Source of the DNA: Microvirga arvi
GTDB taxonomy: Bacteria > Pseudomonadota > Alphaproteobacteria > Rhizobiales > Beijerinckiaceae
Length of the DNA: 40,733 nucleotides
Direction of reading: 5' to 3'
NCBI RefSeq assembly: GCF_016892765.1
Contig: NZ_JAFEMD010000046.1
Coordinates: forward strand, 1-40,733
Numbering within the stretch: position 1 is the first letter of the stretch; each line of letters opens with the position of its first letter. Made by a program: the position numbers and the translations under genes. Under the pieces are notes generated by a model. The model did no database searches. It worked only from the letters and a program-made list of their open reading frames with translations, and was not told the origin of the DNA. This document shows, piece after piece, positions 1 to 7,682 of the stretch.

Positions 1-133
1 ATCCTGGAATACACGCTCAAGGCTGCGCGGCAGGTCTAGTCCGTGAGAGGTCTGCTCGCAGTTCCATAATGCCTGTTACCGGTCATTCGCTGTGTGGCGC
101 AAAGTTAAAATGTCCCGCCGTAGGAAATTAGGA

Positions 134-175
134 ATGTCACACTCCTCTGAACAACAGTGCATGGGAGTGTGACAT
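134..175. repeat. 12-bp perfect inverted repeat
   Basis: ATGTCACACTCC at 134-145 is exactly matched by its reverse complement at 164-175, with an 18-nt loop. It lies about 50 bp left of the IS630-type element. It could be the end or a regulatory hairpin of an older, truncated element, because a short frame beginning MREREL starts just after it at 189 and stops within nine codons. No family could be assigned. Confidence 0.5.
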
Positions 176-227
176 GGGCTGAGTGGAGATGAGAGAACGG
201 GAGCTTCTCGATTAAGGCCGTCTATTA

Positions 228-1342
228 TTGATCCGGCTTGGGTACTCTTGAAATCTGCGGCGGAAGGATCCAGTTTGGCGGGATGAAACATGTCGACATG
301 CGCAAGCTGCCAGCAGCCGCGCAAGAGGAGCGTCGCCGGCAGGTGATCGGCTTGCGGGAGAGCGGTCTGACTTATGATGCCATTGCCGCGCAGGTGGGCC
401 TGACCCGGACAGGCGTCTTCGATATCTGCCGCCGCTTCGCCGAGCAGGGCCTGGCCGGATTGGCCAGTGGGCCGCGGGGCCCGGCCCCCGGCACGGGACG
501 GTTTCTCGAGGCCGAGCAGGAAGCGCAGATCCGCGCTCTGATGAGCCGGCACCCGCCCGACGACCTCGGTCTTCCCTTCGCCCTGTGGAGCCGGGCGGCG
601 GTGCGGATGCTGATCGAGCGGCATTGTGGGATCCGGCTGGCGGTGCGCACCATCGGCACCTATCTGGCGCGCTGGGGCTTCACGGCCCAGAAGCCGCTCC
701 GACGGGCCTATGAGCAGTCGCCGAAGGCGGTGCGGCACTGGCTGCGGCAGGACTACCCGGCCATTGCAGCGCAAGCCAGAAGGGAGAAGGGCACGGTCTT
801 CTGGGGTGACGAGACCGGCTTGCGCTCCGATGATGTGCGCGGCCGCAGCTTCGCCCCACGCGGCCGGACGCCTGTCGTGCGCCCCTGTCACAAGCGCGCG
901 GGGCTGGGCCTGATCTCGGCTGTGACCAACAAGGGCGAGCTGCGCTGGATGGTGCTCAATGGCGCCATCAAGGCCCCGGGCCTGATCCGCTTTCTCGGGC
1001 GGCTCATCCAGGATGCCAGCGGCAAGGTGTTTCTGATCTGGGACAACCTGCCGGTCCATCGGGCCCGGGCGGTGCAGGACTGGTTGGCCGAGCGCACGGA
1101 GCAGATCGAGGTCTTCTACCTGCCATCTTATAGCCCTGAGTTGAACCCGGACGAGGGCCTGAACGCCGACCTGAAGCACGCCGTGACGCGCAAGCCGCCG
1201 GCCCGCAGCAAGCCCGAACTCAAGCGCGCCATCATCAGCCACATGCGCCGGCTCGCCAAGTTGCCCGACCGGATCCGCAGCTACTTCGGGCATCCATCTT
1301 TCCGTTATGCCGCGTAGTTCAAGATCACCCAAGCCGGATCAA
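228..1342 (+). mobile_element. IS630-family insertion sequence, ends intact
   Basis: The element is about 1.1 kb and carries one transposase gene. The left end starts TTGATCCGGCTTGGGT at 228 and the right end is its reverse complement finishing at 1342. Over the 26 bp counted from the flanking TTA, 24 positions match. A TA dinucleotide flanks each side (226-227 and 1343-1344), as expected for IS630/Tc1-type insertion, which duplicates a TA target. Intact ends and an uninterrupted transposase suggest a comparatively recent arrival in an area otherwise full of decayed elements. Confidence 0.88.
283..1317 (+). CDS. IS630-family transposase
   Basis: This DDE-type transposase moves the surrounding element. 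The first 60 or so residues form a helix-turn-helix (LRESGLTYDAIAAQVGLTRTGV) that would bind the terminal repeats. The catalytic domain follows, with recognisable acidic motifs: WGDETG in the first strand, LIWDNLPVHRA for the second Asp, and SYSPELNPDEGLNADLK carrying the last acidic residue. At 344 aa it is close to the family's usual length. I chose ATG 283 (MKHVDMRKLP) because the alternative TTG at 238 lies inside the left terminal repeat. The frame is intact, so the protein may be functional. A long open frame on the opposite strand is a composition artefact. Confidence 0.88.
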   Translation: MKHVDMRKLPAAAQEERRRQVIGLRESGLTYDAIAAQVGLTRTGVFDICRRFAEQGLAGLASGPRGPAPGTGRFLEAEQEAQIRALMSRHPPDDLGLPFALWSRAAVRMLIERHCGIRLAVRTIGTYLARWGFTAQKPLRRAYEQSPKAVRHWLRQDYPAIAAQARREKGTVFWGDETGLRSDDVRGRSFAPRGRTPVVRPCHKRAGLGLISAVTNKGELRWMVLNGAIKAPGLIRFLGRLIQDASGKVFLIWDNLPVHRARAVQDWLAERTEQIEVFYLPSYSPELNPDEGLNADLKHAVTRKPPARSKPELKRAIISHMRRLAKLPDRIRSYFGHPSFRYAA

Positions 1343-1349
1343 TAAGGCT

Positions 1350-1770
1350 GGCGGTGTATGGCCGGCGGCATCCGCGAGCAGTGTTATCACCATTGGTGCA
1401 ACGAGTACGGTGGCTTGCGAGTGGATCGGATAAAACGGCTCAACGAGCTGGAGACGAAGAACGCTTACCTGCGCAAGGCCATCTCGGACCTGATACTCGA
1501 TAAGGTCATCCTCCAAGACGTCATGCGGAGAAAGTAATAAGCCCTGCCTGCCGCCGAGACGCGGTCGATCGGGTCTGCCGGGCTGTGGGCGTATCGCAGC
1601 GCCAAGCCCGCATGCCATCAGCCCGCTCCGTTCCAACCAACGCCGTGTTCCCAAGATGCCAGATGACGAGGGGCAGTTGACGGCTGCCATCAGTGACTTG
1701 GCTCGTTAGTATGGCTGGTACGGCTACCGGAGGACCACCGCCCTCCTGCGGCAGGCCAGCATGACCACTG
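1350..1770 (+). pseudogene. Decayed IS3-family transposase (OrfA/OrfB remnant)
   Basis: From 1361 to 1537 one frame reads GGIREQCYHHWCNEYGGLRV, then a leucine-zipper-like stretch (KRLNELETKNAYLRKAISDL), ending in tandem stops. This is the C-terminal half of an IS3-type OrfA. Fragments of OrfB follow in shifting frames: SPACRRDAVDRVCRAVGVS at about 1541, then a separate frame QLTAAISDLAR, an in-frame TAG at about 1708, and YGWYGYRRTTALLRQA. The start of OrfA and the catalytic part of OrfB are missing and there are several frameshifts, so the element is dead. Its left part may have been lost before or during arrival of the IS630 element that abuts it. Confidence 0.8.
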
Positions 1771-1856
1771 CCCGCCTCTGGGGCTCACTGCACTCTCGAT
1801 TCAAATCGTGCTCCACATGAGGTATGGACTACGACCACGAAGGGGCAGCGATTCTA

Positions 1857-1997
1857 ATGACTTTAGTTCAGCGTCTAGGTTTGCTCAGCAATCCATTTGA
1901 ACATTACACCGCGGAAACCGAACCAAACATCACCGAATATGCGGTGCGACCTCCGTACCTCCAGGCGATAGCTGATCGCGCTAGTCCCGATTGTTGA
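1857..1997 (+). pseudogene. 5' fragment of a lost gene, possibly a P-loop ATPase
   Basis: An ATG at 1857, preceded by an AGGGGC Shine-Dalgarno-like run, opens a 46-codon frame. It reads MTLVQRLGLLSNPFEHYTAE and continues with TEPNITEYAVRPPYLQAIADRAS. After codon 43 the reading passes into the truncated IS1182 transposase on the other strand (junction about 1985) and stops. The NPF...AE...PYL pattern resembles the region just before the Walker A motif in some large bacterial P-loop ATPases of unknown or defence-related role. That assignment is from memory of the pattern and is tentative. The fragment does look like a genuine protein N-terminus cut by recombination. Confidence 0.5.
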
Positions 1998-2445
1998 CGG
2001 CCTTGAACTTGGAGCCGTCGATGGCCACCACCGCACGGGTGAACAGGTTGAGCTGGCGGCACAGCACGACAAACTGCGCACACGCCGCGCGGATGGCCGG
2101 GCCATTGTCGCGGCGGAAGTCGGCGATGGTCTTGAAGTCGGGCATCAGCCGGCCAGTCAGCCAGATCAGCTCGAGGTTGCGCTGGGTCTCGCGTTCCAGC
2201 CTTCGGCTTGACTGAATGCGGTTGAGATAGCCGTAGATGTAGATTTTGAGCAGGGTGGCTGGATGATACGCTGGGCGGCCCGTCACCTCCGGCACGATGC
2301 CGGCAAAGCCCAGGGCCGCGAGGTCCAACTCGTCGATGAATGCCTCAACAATCCGAACGGGATTATCTTCGGTCACATAGTCATCCAGGCAGTCAGGAAG
2401 CAGGGTTGCCTGCCGACGGTCCTCACCCTCAACGAAACGCTTCAT
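1981..2445 (-). pseudogene. Truncated IS1182-family transposase (N-terminal third)
   Basis: The protein starts MKRFVEGEDRRQATLLPDCL and contains DNPVRIVEAFIDELDL, GRPAYHPATLLKIYIYGYLN and the first catalytic-region motif VAIDGSKFKAVNNRD. These are hallmarks of IS1182/DUF772 transposases, which are normally about 450-490 aa. Here only 154 codons remain. The coding sequence stops exactly where the family motif NNRDRNFT should continue, at the junction with the gene fragment on the opposite strand. A GGAGGTCGCGATG start context is present. The remaining two acidic residues of the catalytic triad are absent, so the gene cannot support transposition. Confidence 0.85.
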
Positions 2446-2845
2446 CGCGACCTCCGCCGATCACGATTAGCTTAGCAGATCAATGCGTTTCCACACAGGC
2501 TGGACCCTGAGCGGACCATCACATTTCGAACGGGTTACTCAGACACCCGATCCCCAGTCAGATGCTCACTCAGGAGCCACAGGCGATCGACAAAATCCGA
2601 ATTGAAGCTTGTCACCGTGCCATACATGTTTCTTCCGATCTGTGGAGTGGATCGAACATTCATCGCGCTCACCGGGCGCCACCGCCCATCCAGCAGGTTC
2701 GTGTCCGCATCCCTGGCGAGACAATTCCCGCCGACCGGAATGGTTTGGTGATTTCGATTTGCGAACGGGGCTGTTGCGCCTGGCCTCAAGCGGCAGCAGT
2801 CGCCCTGACGCTCGTGTCAGGGAGCAAGCTGGCTGGCACCGGCCC
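2446..2845. other. 400 bp with no convincing gene
   Basis: This stretch lies between the IS1182 remnant and the methyltransferase gene, and probably includes the outer end of the IS1182 element. A minus-strand frame (2535-2789, 84 codons from a TTG) is open but has no good ribosome binding site and no family I recognise. I do not call it. No clear terminator or repeat was seen. Confidence 0.4.
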
Positions 2846-3727
2846 CTAGACCGTCGTTGGCTCCATTTCGACCACACGTCCCGTCCGGCGGCCGGTTCCT
2901 GGATCCGAGGACCATGGAGCGATCGACTTCCTCGTTCGGCTGCGTTGAACAACGAAGAATACCCGGGGCATGCGCAACAGGACCTTTCCTTCATTCTGAG
3001 CCGGATATGCTTTCGTGAGCGCTGCTTGGTACCGGCTCAAGAACTCCGGTCTTTCCTCGTCAGTGAGGAGTTTCAGGTAACGCCGCAGCTCCGACCCCTC
3101 GAACCACTCGACGATGGCACCGGGGCCGGCGAGAGGATGAAGGTAAGTGGTTTCCCAAAGATCGAATGTACAGCCCGTCTGTTGCAGGCAGGCGTAGTAC
3201 TCGTCGATCGTTCCGAAGCTCTCCTTGCCAACGGATGCAGCCGACAACTTCCCTGCCCAGGGGCCATCGCTTGCCACCTGTTCCATCAACCGATGGGATG
3301 GCTCGTCGACGGTGTTGGGAACCTGAACGGCAAGGCAACCGCCATCATGAAGAAACGAGACAAGGCGGGTCAAGATCCGCGGTCGGTCCGGCAGGCATTG
3401 CAGAACACCGCTCGCAAAGATCAGGTTGAAGCGCTCGTCCGGCCACCATGTTGTCAGGTCGGTTTCCTCGAAGGTCAGTCCTCCCAACCGTTCCCGCGCC
3501 TTGGACAGCATACCGGGAGAGTTGTCGAGGCCGGTGACAATGGCTTCCGGGAAGCGACCGAGGACGAGCTCGGTGCTGTTTCCCGGCCCGCATCCGATGT
3601 CGATGCATCGTCGTGCCTCGGTCAACGGCACACGCGCCATGAGATCAGCCGATGGGCGCGTGCGCTCAGCTTCGAACTTCAGGTATTGATCGGCGTCCCA
3701 TTCAGACAACGGGATGTCCTCGTTCAC
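2846..3727 (-). CDS. tam: Trans-aconitate 2-methyltransferase-like SAM methyltransferase
   Basis: The product resembles Tam, a cytosolic enzyme that methylates trans-aconitate with S-adenosylmethionine. The N-terminus (SEWDADQYLKFEAERTRPS) is typical of Tam, followed by the SAM-binding motif I CIDIGCGPGNST at about residues 41-52. Later family motifs are the acidic VTGLDNSPGML, FASGVLQCLPD and GGCLAVQVPN. I place the start at GTG 3727 because AAGGAG sits 8 nt upstream. A longer frame extends to 3757 without such a site. Known Tam proteins are about 255 aa. This one is 293 aa because about 35 arginine- and proline-rich residues follow the usual end (VFFVVQRS), which suggests loss of the original stop. 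Trans-aconitate specificity is plausible but unproven for this subfamily. Confidence 0.75.
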   Translation of the reverse strand: MNEDIPLSEWDADQYLKFEAERTRPSADLMARVPLTEARRCIDIGCGPGNSTELVLGRFPEAIVTGLDNSPGMLSKARERLGGLTFEETDLTTWWPDERFNLIFASGVLQCLPDRPRILTRLVSFLHDGGCLAVQVPNTVDEPSHRLMEQVASDGPWAGKLSAASVGKESFGTIDEYYACLQQTGCTFDLWETTYLHPLAGPGAIVEWFEGSELRRYLKLLTDEERPEFLSRYQAALTKAYPAQNEGKVLLRMPRVFFVVQRSRTRKSIAPWSSDPGTGRRTGRVVEMEPTTV

Positions 3728-3836
3728 TGTGCCGCTCCTTTTCGCTGCCTCGATCACCGAAGCAATCAGGGACCGAGGGCCTCCTCAGGACGACTGACGT
3801 GCGCCCACGGCGTGGTGTAATTGCTTCACCTCGGAT

Positions 3837-4223
3837 TCATCCGGTCGGCAATGGACGGGGCCGTGACCCGCTGTCGATGGCCACGAACGTGAAGACCGCT
3901 TCGGTTACCTTGATCTGCTCGTCTCCGTCGCGAGAGCGACGCCAAGCCTCGACCCGGAACTTCATGGATGTCCGCCCTGTCGAGATCAGCTCGGCATAGA
4001 CCGACACCTCGTCCCCGACGTGGACAGGGCTGTGAAAGGCCATGCCATCGACCGCAACGGTCACGCAGCGCCCGCGGGCACGGCGGGCGGCGGCGTTGCC
4101 GGCGGCCAAGTCCATCTGCGCCATCAGCCAGCCGCCGAAAATGTCGCCCGCCGGGTTGGTATTCGACGGCATTGCGATCGTGCGGATAACCGCCTCACGC
4201 AGATCCATCTTACCGGTTTCCAT
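3837..4223 (-). CDS. Acyl-CoA thioesterase, YciA-like hotdog fold
   Basis: A 128-aa single hotdog domain that would hydrolyse acyl-CoA to free acid and CoA in the cytoplasm. The family signature NPAGDIFGGWLMAQMD covers residues 23-38 and contains the catalytic acidic residue. VDGMAFHSPVHVGDEV and the conserved C-terminal FVAI also fit the YciA/acyl-CoA hydrolase group. GGGAGC stands a few bases before ATG 4223. The gene begins only 10 nt after the stop of the TerC-type gene, so the two are very probably co-transcribed, possibly as the tail of the carboxylate cluster upstream. Substrate range cannot be read from the sequence. Confidence 0.85.
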   Translation of the reverse strand: METGKMDLREAVIRTIAMPSNTNPAGDIFGGWLMAQMDLAAGNAAARRARGRCVTVAVDGMAFHSPVHVGDEVSVYAELISTGRTSMKFRVEAWRRSRDGDEQIKVTEAVFTFVAIDSGSRPRPLPTG

Positions 4224-4233
4224 GGTTGCTCCC

Positions 4234-4887
4234 TCACGACAATACTGGCCAGACTTCCAAAGCCCCGTGGTAGATCATCTCGACGGCCACGTAGAGGATG
4301 ACGGCCAGACCGACATAGGCGATCCAGTGATGCCTCTGAAGCAGGCGGGCGATGAAGCTGGCGGCAATCCCCATCAGGGCGATCGAAAGTCCTAGGCCGA
4401 AGACAAGGATGACCGGGTGGTCCTGCGCGGCGCCCGCCACGGCGAGCACGTTGTCGAGCGACATCGACACGTCAGCGACGACGATCTGCCAGGCCGCCTG
4501 GGCGAAGGTCTTGCGCGGGGCATGTTCGGCGATCAGCCCGTCCTGGTCGAGGTCGCGATCCTCCAGCGCCTCCTCGGCCTCAAGATCTTTCTCGGCGTGG
4601 CCCGCGCGCAGCTCGCGCCACATCTTCCAGCACACCCACAGCAAGAGAATGCCGCCGGCGAGCAGCAGGCCGACGATCTGGAGAAGCTGGGTGGTGAGAA
4701 GCGCGAACACGATGCGCAACACCGTGGCGGCGATGATGCCGATCAGGATCGCCTTGTTGCGCTGCTCCTTCGGCAGGCCCGCCGCCGCGAGACCGATCAC
4801 GACGGCGTTGTCGCCGGCCAGCACCAGGTCGATCATGATCACCTGGAGGAAGGCCGACAGGGCCTCGGTGGCCAGAAGCTCACTCAT
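4234..4887 (-). CDS. TerC/YjbE-family integral membrane protein
   Basis: A 217-aa inner-membrane protein of the TerC family, members of which are linked to metal (often manganese) export or tellurium resistance. The two characteristic acidic helices are present: VIMIDLVLAGDNAVVIGLAA near the start, and VADVSMSLDNVLAVAGAA in the second half. They form an internal repeat with the conserved DN pairs. Six or seven hydrophobic segments are visible, with a charged cytoplasmic loop (EKDLEAEEALEDRDLDQDG) at about residues 98-115. GGGAGG precedes ATG 4887 by 7 nt. It lies 33 nt downstream of the large ligase/lyase gene and may be read through from it. The transported ion is unknown. Confidence 0.85.
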   Translation of the reverse strand: MSELLATEALSAFLQVIMIDLVLAGDNAVVIGLAAAGLPKEQRNKAILIGIIAATVLRIVFALLTTQLLQIVGLLLAGGILLLWVCWKMWRELRAGHAEKDLEAEEALEDRDLDQDGLIAEHAPRKTFAQAAWQIVVADVSMSLDNVLAVAGAAQDHPVILVFGLGLSIALMGIAASFIARLLQRHHWIAYVGLAVILYVAVEMIYHGALEVWPVLS

Positions 4888-4920
4888 TCCGGGGCCTCCC
4901 TGTCATCCGCTCAGCTCTCG

Positions 4921-7623
4921 TCAGGATACGTACTGGCACTTGGACGCTGCCGTCCGCGTATCCATGTTGCGACCCCGGTTGAGGTGGTCGTCGATCTCGG
5001 ACGCGCATCCGAGCATCCGGGCATAAAGGAAGATTGTGAACGCGCTCGTCTCGAGAGCCTCCTTGGTTAGTCCACCGTCGCGGTAGGGCTGCCACAGCAT
5101 CTTGAGGAGCAGGGCCGCGATCACGGCATCAATGTTTACGCAGTAGACGTTGCGAGACACCCCGGACTCGTACAGCGCCCTGACGAGTTCCTGGTAGTAC
5201 TCATGGAAGACGTTGTACTCCTCGCGGCGCCCGAACAACTCGCGCACGAAGACCTCACGCGGGTCATGGTTCACGGGTTTGTCCTTGAACACCGGGTGGT
5301 TCACGCCGGGGATCTTTCGGATGTCCAGGCTGCCGGTTGTCTTCTTGTCCGCCTTATAGGTCGCGTACTCGGCCGCATATCGGCGGGCGAGGGCCGAGAG
5401 GTCGATGCCATGATCCGGATCCCCAGGATCGGCCAGATCGGCGTCCTGGAACTGCTCGATCAGGAAGGCGATGCCCTCGTAGCCGTTGCCGCCGTGGGCG
5501 TACCCGGAATGGGTCAGGAAGCCGACCAGCGCCTTGTTGAGCTGCACCCGCTCGGGCGTCTCGGGCCCGTCGGCCGAGACCGCCCCCTTGGCGCCCTGGG
5601 CCGAGATCGTGCCCGGCCCGTTCGAGAGCAGCAGGCCGACCAGGGTCTGGAAGGCAAACAGGCTGGCTGGAGCGGGCTCGGTGCCGACCAGGGCTGTGAA
5701 CGCGATCTCGGTCAGGGACCGCGAGCCGACGATCTCCTCCTTGGGGATGCCACAGAATGAATCCTCTTGGTGCTGGCCGGCATCGGCCGACGCGCCGATC
5801 AGTACCCCAAAGAGACGAAGCCACCAGGGCAAGGTCTCCACCGTCAGCAATGAGATGCGCTTGCGCATCAGGGGCTCCCACGCCAGTGTCGCCGCCGCCG
5901 CGGCCAGGACGGCATCGGCGGTCGGGTGGCCATTGAGAGTACGCAGGTAGCGCACGAACACCGACTTCACGCCCCGGGTCTGCAATCCGTGCAACAGGGC
6001 TTCCGCCCTCGCGTCAGGCTGATCGGACACGAACAGGCTTGCGGTGCTATCGAACTGCACCAGGCCCAGGTCGAACTCCTCATCAACGGCGTTCCGTAGC
6101 CCAGCGGCGGTAAAGCCTTCCACAAGTGCCCGCACGGCCTGGCCTGCCTGCTGCGCATACCGTGGACCCAGGATGCTGCACGCCGCAGCAAGAACCGTGT
6201 TGGGCGCATTGCCTCCCTCGCGCGCCGCCTGGGCAGCCGCCAGGGCCGGCGTACCGAACAGGTTGATCTCCGCCCCGACGGCGGCATTGATCAGCCGCCG
6301 GTCGTTCTCGCTGCCCGGTCCCCGCAGCAGCGACAGACAGATGTTCGACTCCACCGGGAACTGCGCCGCATCCAGCATGGATGTGCCATGCAGGGATGTG
6401 ATCTGGGTTTTGGCATCCATTTGCGAGGCACCCGACGCATCCTTCATGGCCTGGCGCGGAAACACCGCCCCGATTTGCCGGTTCAGATGCTCTATCTGCC
6501 TGTCGTATGGGTTGGCGGCATCGACAACCGGCAGGTCGAGTTCGGGCGGAAGCACGATGCCCTGGCTCGAGCCGAACCAGGGCTTGAGCGCAAGGCTGCC
6601 TTCGGGCTCGAAGTCGGGACGGGCCGCATTGGCCTGCATCACGGCGGTGAGGGCCTGCGGGATATGGGCGATGTTCGTCACCACCGCACCCCGGGGCGAG
6701 AAGACCGGGTTTTCCGGCGTGAAGATGTCGTCGACACCGAACTTGGCCATGAACCATTGTTCCTTGGCCTCGGCGTCGTCATGGCCGCCCGCCATGGCGC
6801 CGGCATGACCGACCGCACGGGTGAGCTTCGACTTCCAGCGCCCGACCACGCAGGCGACCACGGGTTTGGTGAAGGTGGCATCGAGCTCGTAGTAGCCGCC
6901 CGGCTCGGCATAGAGGACGGCCGCCTTGGTGCGGGCGTCATTGGCGAGCGCGAAGGCGAACTCGGGGGCGGCGTAATGGATGTACACGTCCTTGCCGCTC
7001 GAGATCAGCGTGGTCGTGCCCCAGCCGGCCATGCGGAGGTAGGTGGCGATCGTGGTGGTGAAGTTGCCGGAGTTCGAGAAGATCGCGATCGATCCCTTGC
7101 GCAGGGCCTCGGCCGGACTGTCTCCGCCGAGAGCCCCGCCGATACGGACCTGGTTCCAGGAGTCTGCAACGCCCAAGCTGTTGCCGCCGAAGATGTCGAT
7201 TCCGTTCTGCTGGCCCAGGGCGCGGATCTCGCGCGAGTCGTGCACCGACAGTTTCTCGGTGACGATGAAGATCTTCTTGAGCTCGGGATTGACCCGGATC
7301 AGCTCGGCGACACCATCCCGGGCGCCGGAAGGCGGCAGGTAGATCACACCGCAGTTGAAGCGGTGCCCCGCCTCGAGACCCTCTCGGACATTGTTGTAGA
7401 CCGGGACATTGCCAACCGGCGTTTCCAGGACCTGGCCACTGCGGCCTGGCGAGGTGCCGAACACCACGTTGCCGCCAGAGTAGGCGTGCCCGACCGGAGT
7501 GACGTCGCTCGACTCGCCGCCCAGGATGTTGAGCACGCACACCCGATCATCCCGCGTCGCGATCCGGTCGAGCGAGCTGATGCCCACGTAGTATTTGAAG
7601 TTGCCGACGCCCTGCTTGAACAT
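4921..7623 (-). CDS. ATP-citrate lyase-like alpha subunit (CoA ligase plus citrate-synthase-like domain)
   Basis: A 900-aa protein that appears to form a citryl-CoA or related acyl-CoA and cleave it. Residues 1 to about 330 match the alpha part of succinyl-CoA synthetase/ATP-citrate lyase: a Rossmann CoA-binding domain (TPVGHAYSGGNVVFG) and a ligase domain. The phosphohistidine is probably His273 in VGHAGAMAGG. Residues 380-560 form a second ligase-like region. From about 590 a citrate-synthase-like domain follows: LLSNGPGTISAQGAKGAV, GVNHPVFKDKP near residue 775, YCVNIDAVIAALLLKML, and an arginine-containing C-terminus. Two-subunit ATP-citrate lyases usually have an alpha chain of about 600 aa, so this one is some 300 aa longer. 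GGAGGAA stands upstream of ATG 7623. It follows the ATP-grasp subunit gene by 59 nt. The exact substrate is uncertain. Confidence 0.8.
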   Translation of the reverse strand: MFKQGVGNFKYYVGISSLDRIATRDDRVCVLNILGGESSDVTPVGHAYSGGNVVFGTSPGRSGQVLETPVGNVPVYNNVREGLEAGHRFNCGVIYLPPSGARDGVAELIRVNPELKKIFIVTEKLSVHDSREIRALGQQNGIDIFGGNSLGVADSWNQVRIGGALGGDSPAEALRKGSIAIFSNSGNFTTTIATYLRMAGWGTTTLISSGKDVYIHYAAPEFAFALANDARTKAAVLYAEPGGYYELDATFTKPVVACVVGRWKSKLTRAVGHAGAMAGGHDDAEAKEQWFMAKFGVDDIFTPENPVFSPRGAVVTNIAHIPQALTAVMQANAARPDFEPEGSLALKPWFGSSQGIVLPPELDLPVVDAANPYDRQIEHLNRQIGAVFPRQAMKDASGASQMDAKTQITSLHGTSMLDAAQFPVESNICLSLLRGPGSENDRRLINAAVGAEINLFGTPALAAAQAAREGGNAPNTVLAAACSILGPRYAQQAGQAVRALVEGFTAAGLRNAVDEEFDLGLVQFDSTASLFVSDQPDARAEALLHGLQTRGVKSVFVRYLRTLNGHPTADAVLAAAAATLAWEPLMRKRISLLTVETLPWWLRLFGVLIGASADAGQHQEDSFCGIPKEEIVGSRSLTEIAFTALVGTEPAPASLFAFQTLVGLLLSNGPGTISAQGAKGAVSADGPETPERVQLNKALVGFLTHSGYAHGGNGYEGIAFLIEQFQDADLADPGDPDHGIDLSALARRYAAEYATYKADKKTTGSLDIRKIPGVNHPVFKDKPVNHDPREVFVRELFGRREEYNVFHEYYQELVRALYESGVSRNVYCVNIDAVIAALLLKMLWQPYRDGGLTKEALETSAFTIFLYARMLGCASEIDDHLNRGRNMDTRTAASKCQYVS

Positions 7624-7682
7624 TGTGGTTCCTCCGATCCTTCAATCAGCCTCTGCTGAACTTCTCCCTGGGATGGTCCGGC

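Noticed and set aside
1..39. Possible C-terminal end of a gene entering from the left edge (ILEYTLKAARQV, stop at 37-39)
   Set aside because: Twelve codons are too few to support a call.
76..1332. 418-codon open frame antisense to the IS630 transposase
   Set aside because: It mirrors a well-supported transposase, has no domain I recognise, and long antisense frames are expected at this GC content.
2535..2789. 84-codon minus-strand frame after the IS1182 remnant
   Set aside because: TTG start without ribosome binding site; a superficial GTVTSFN resemblance to cold-shock proteins does not extend further.
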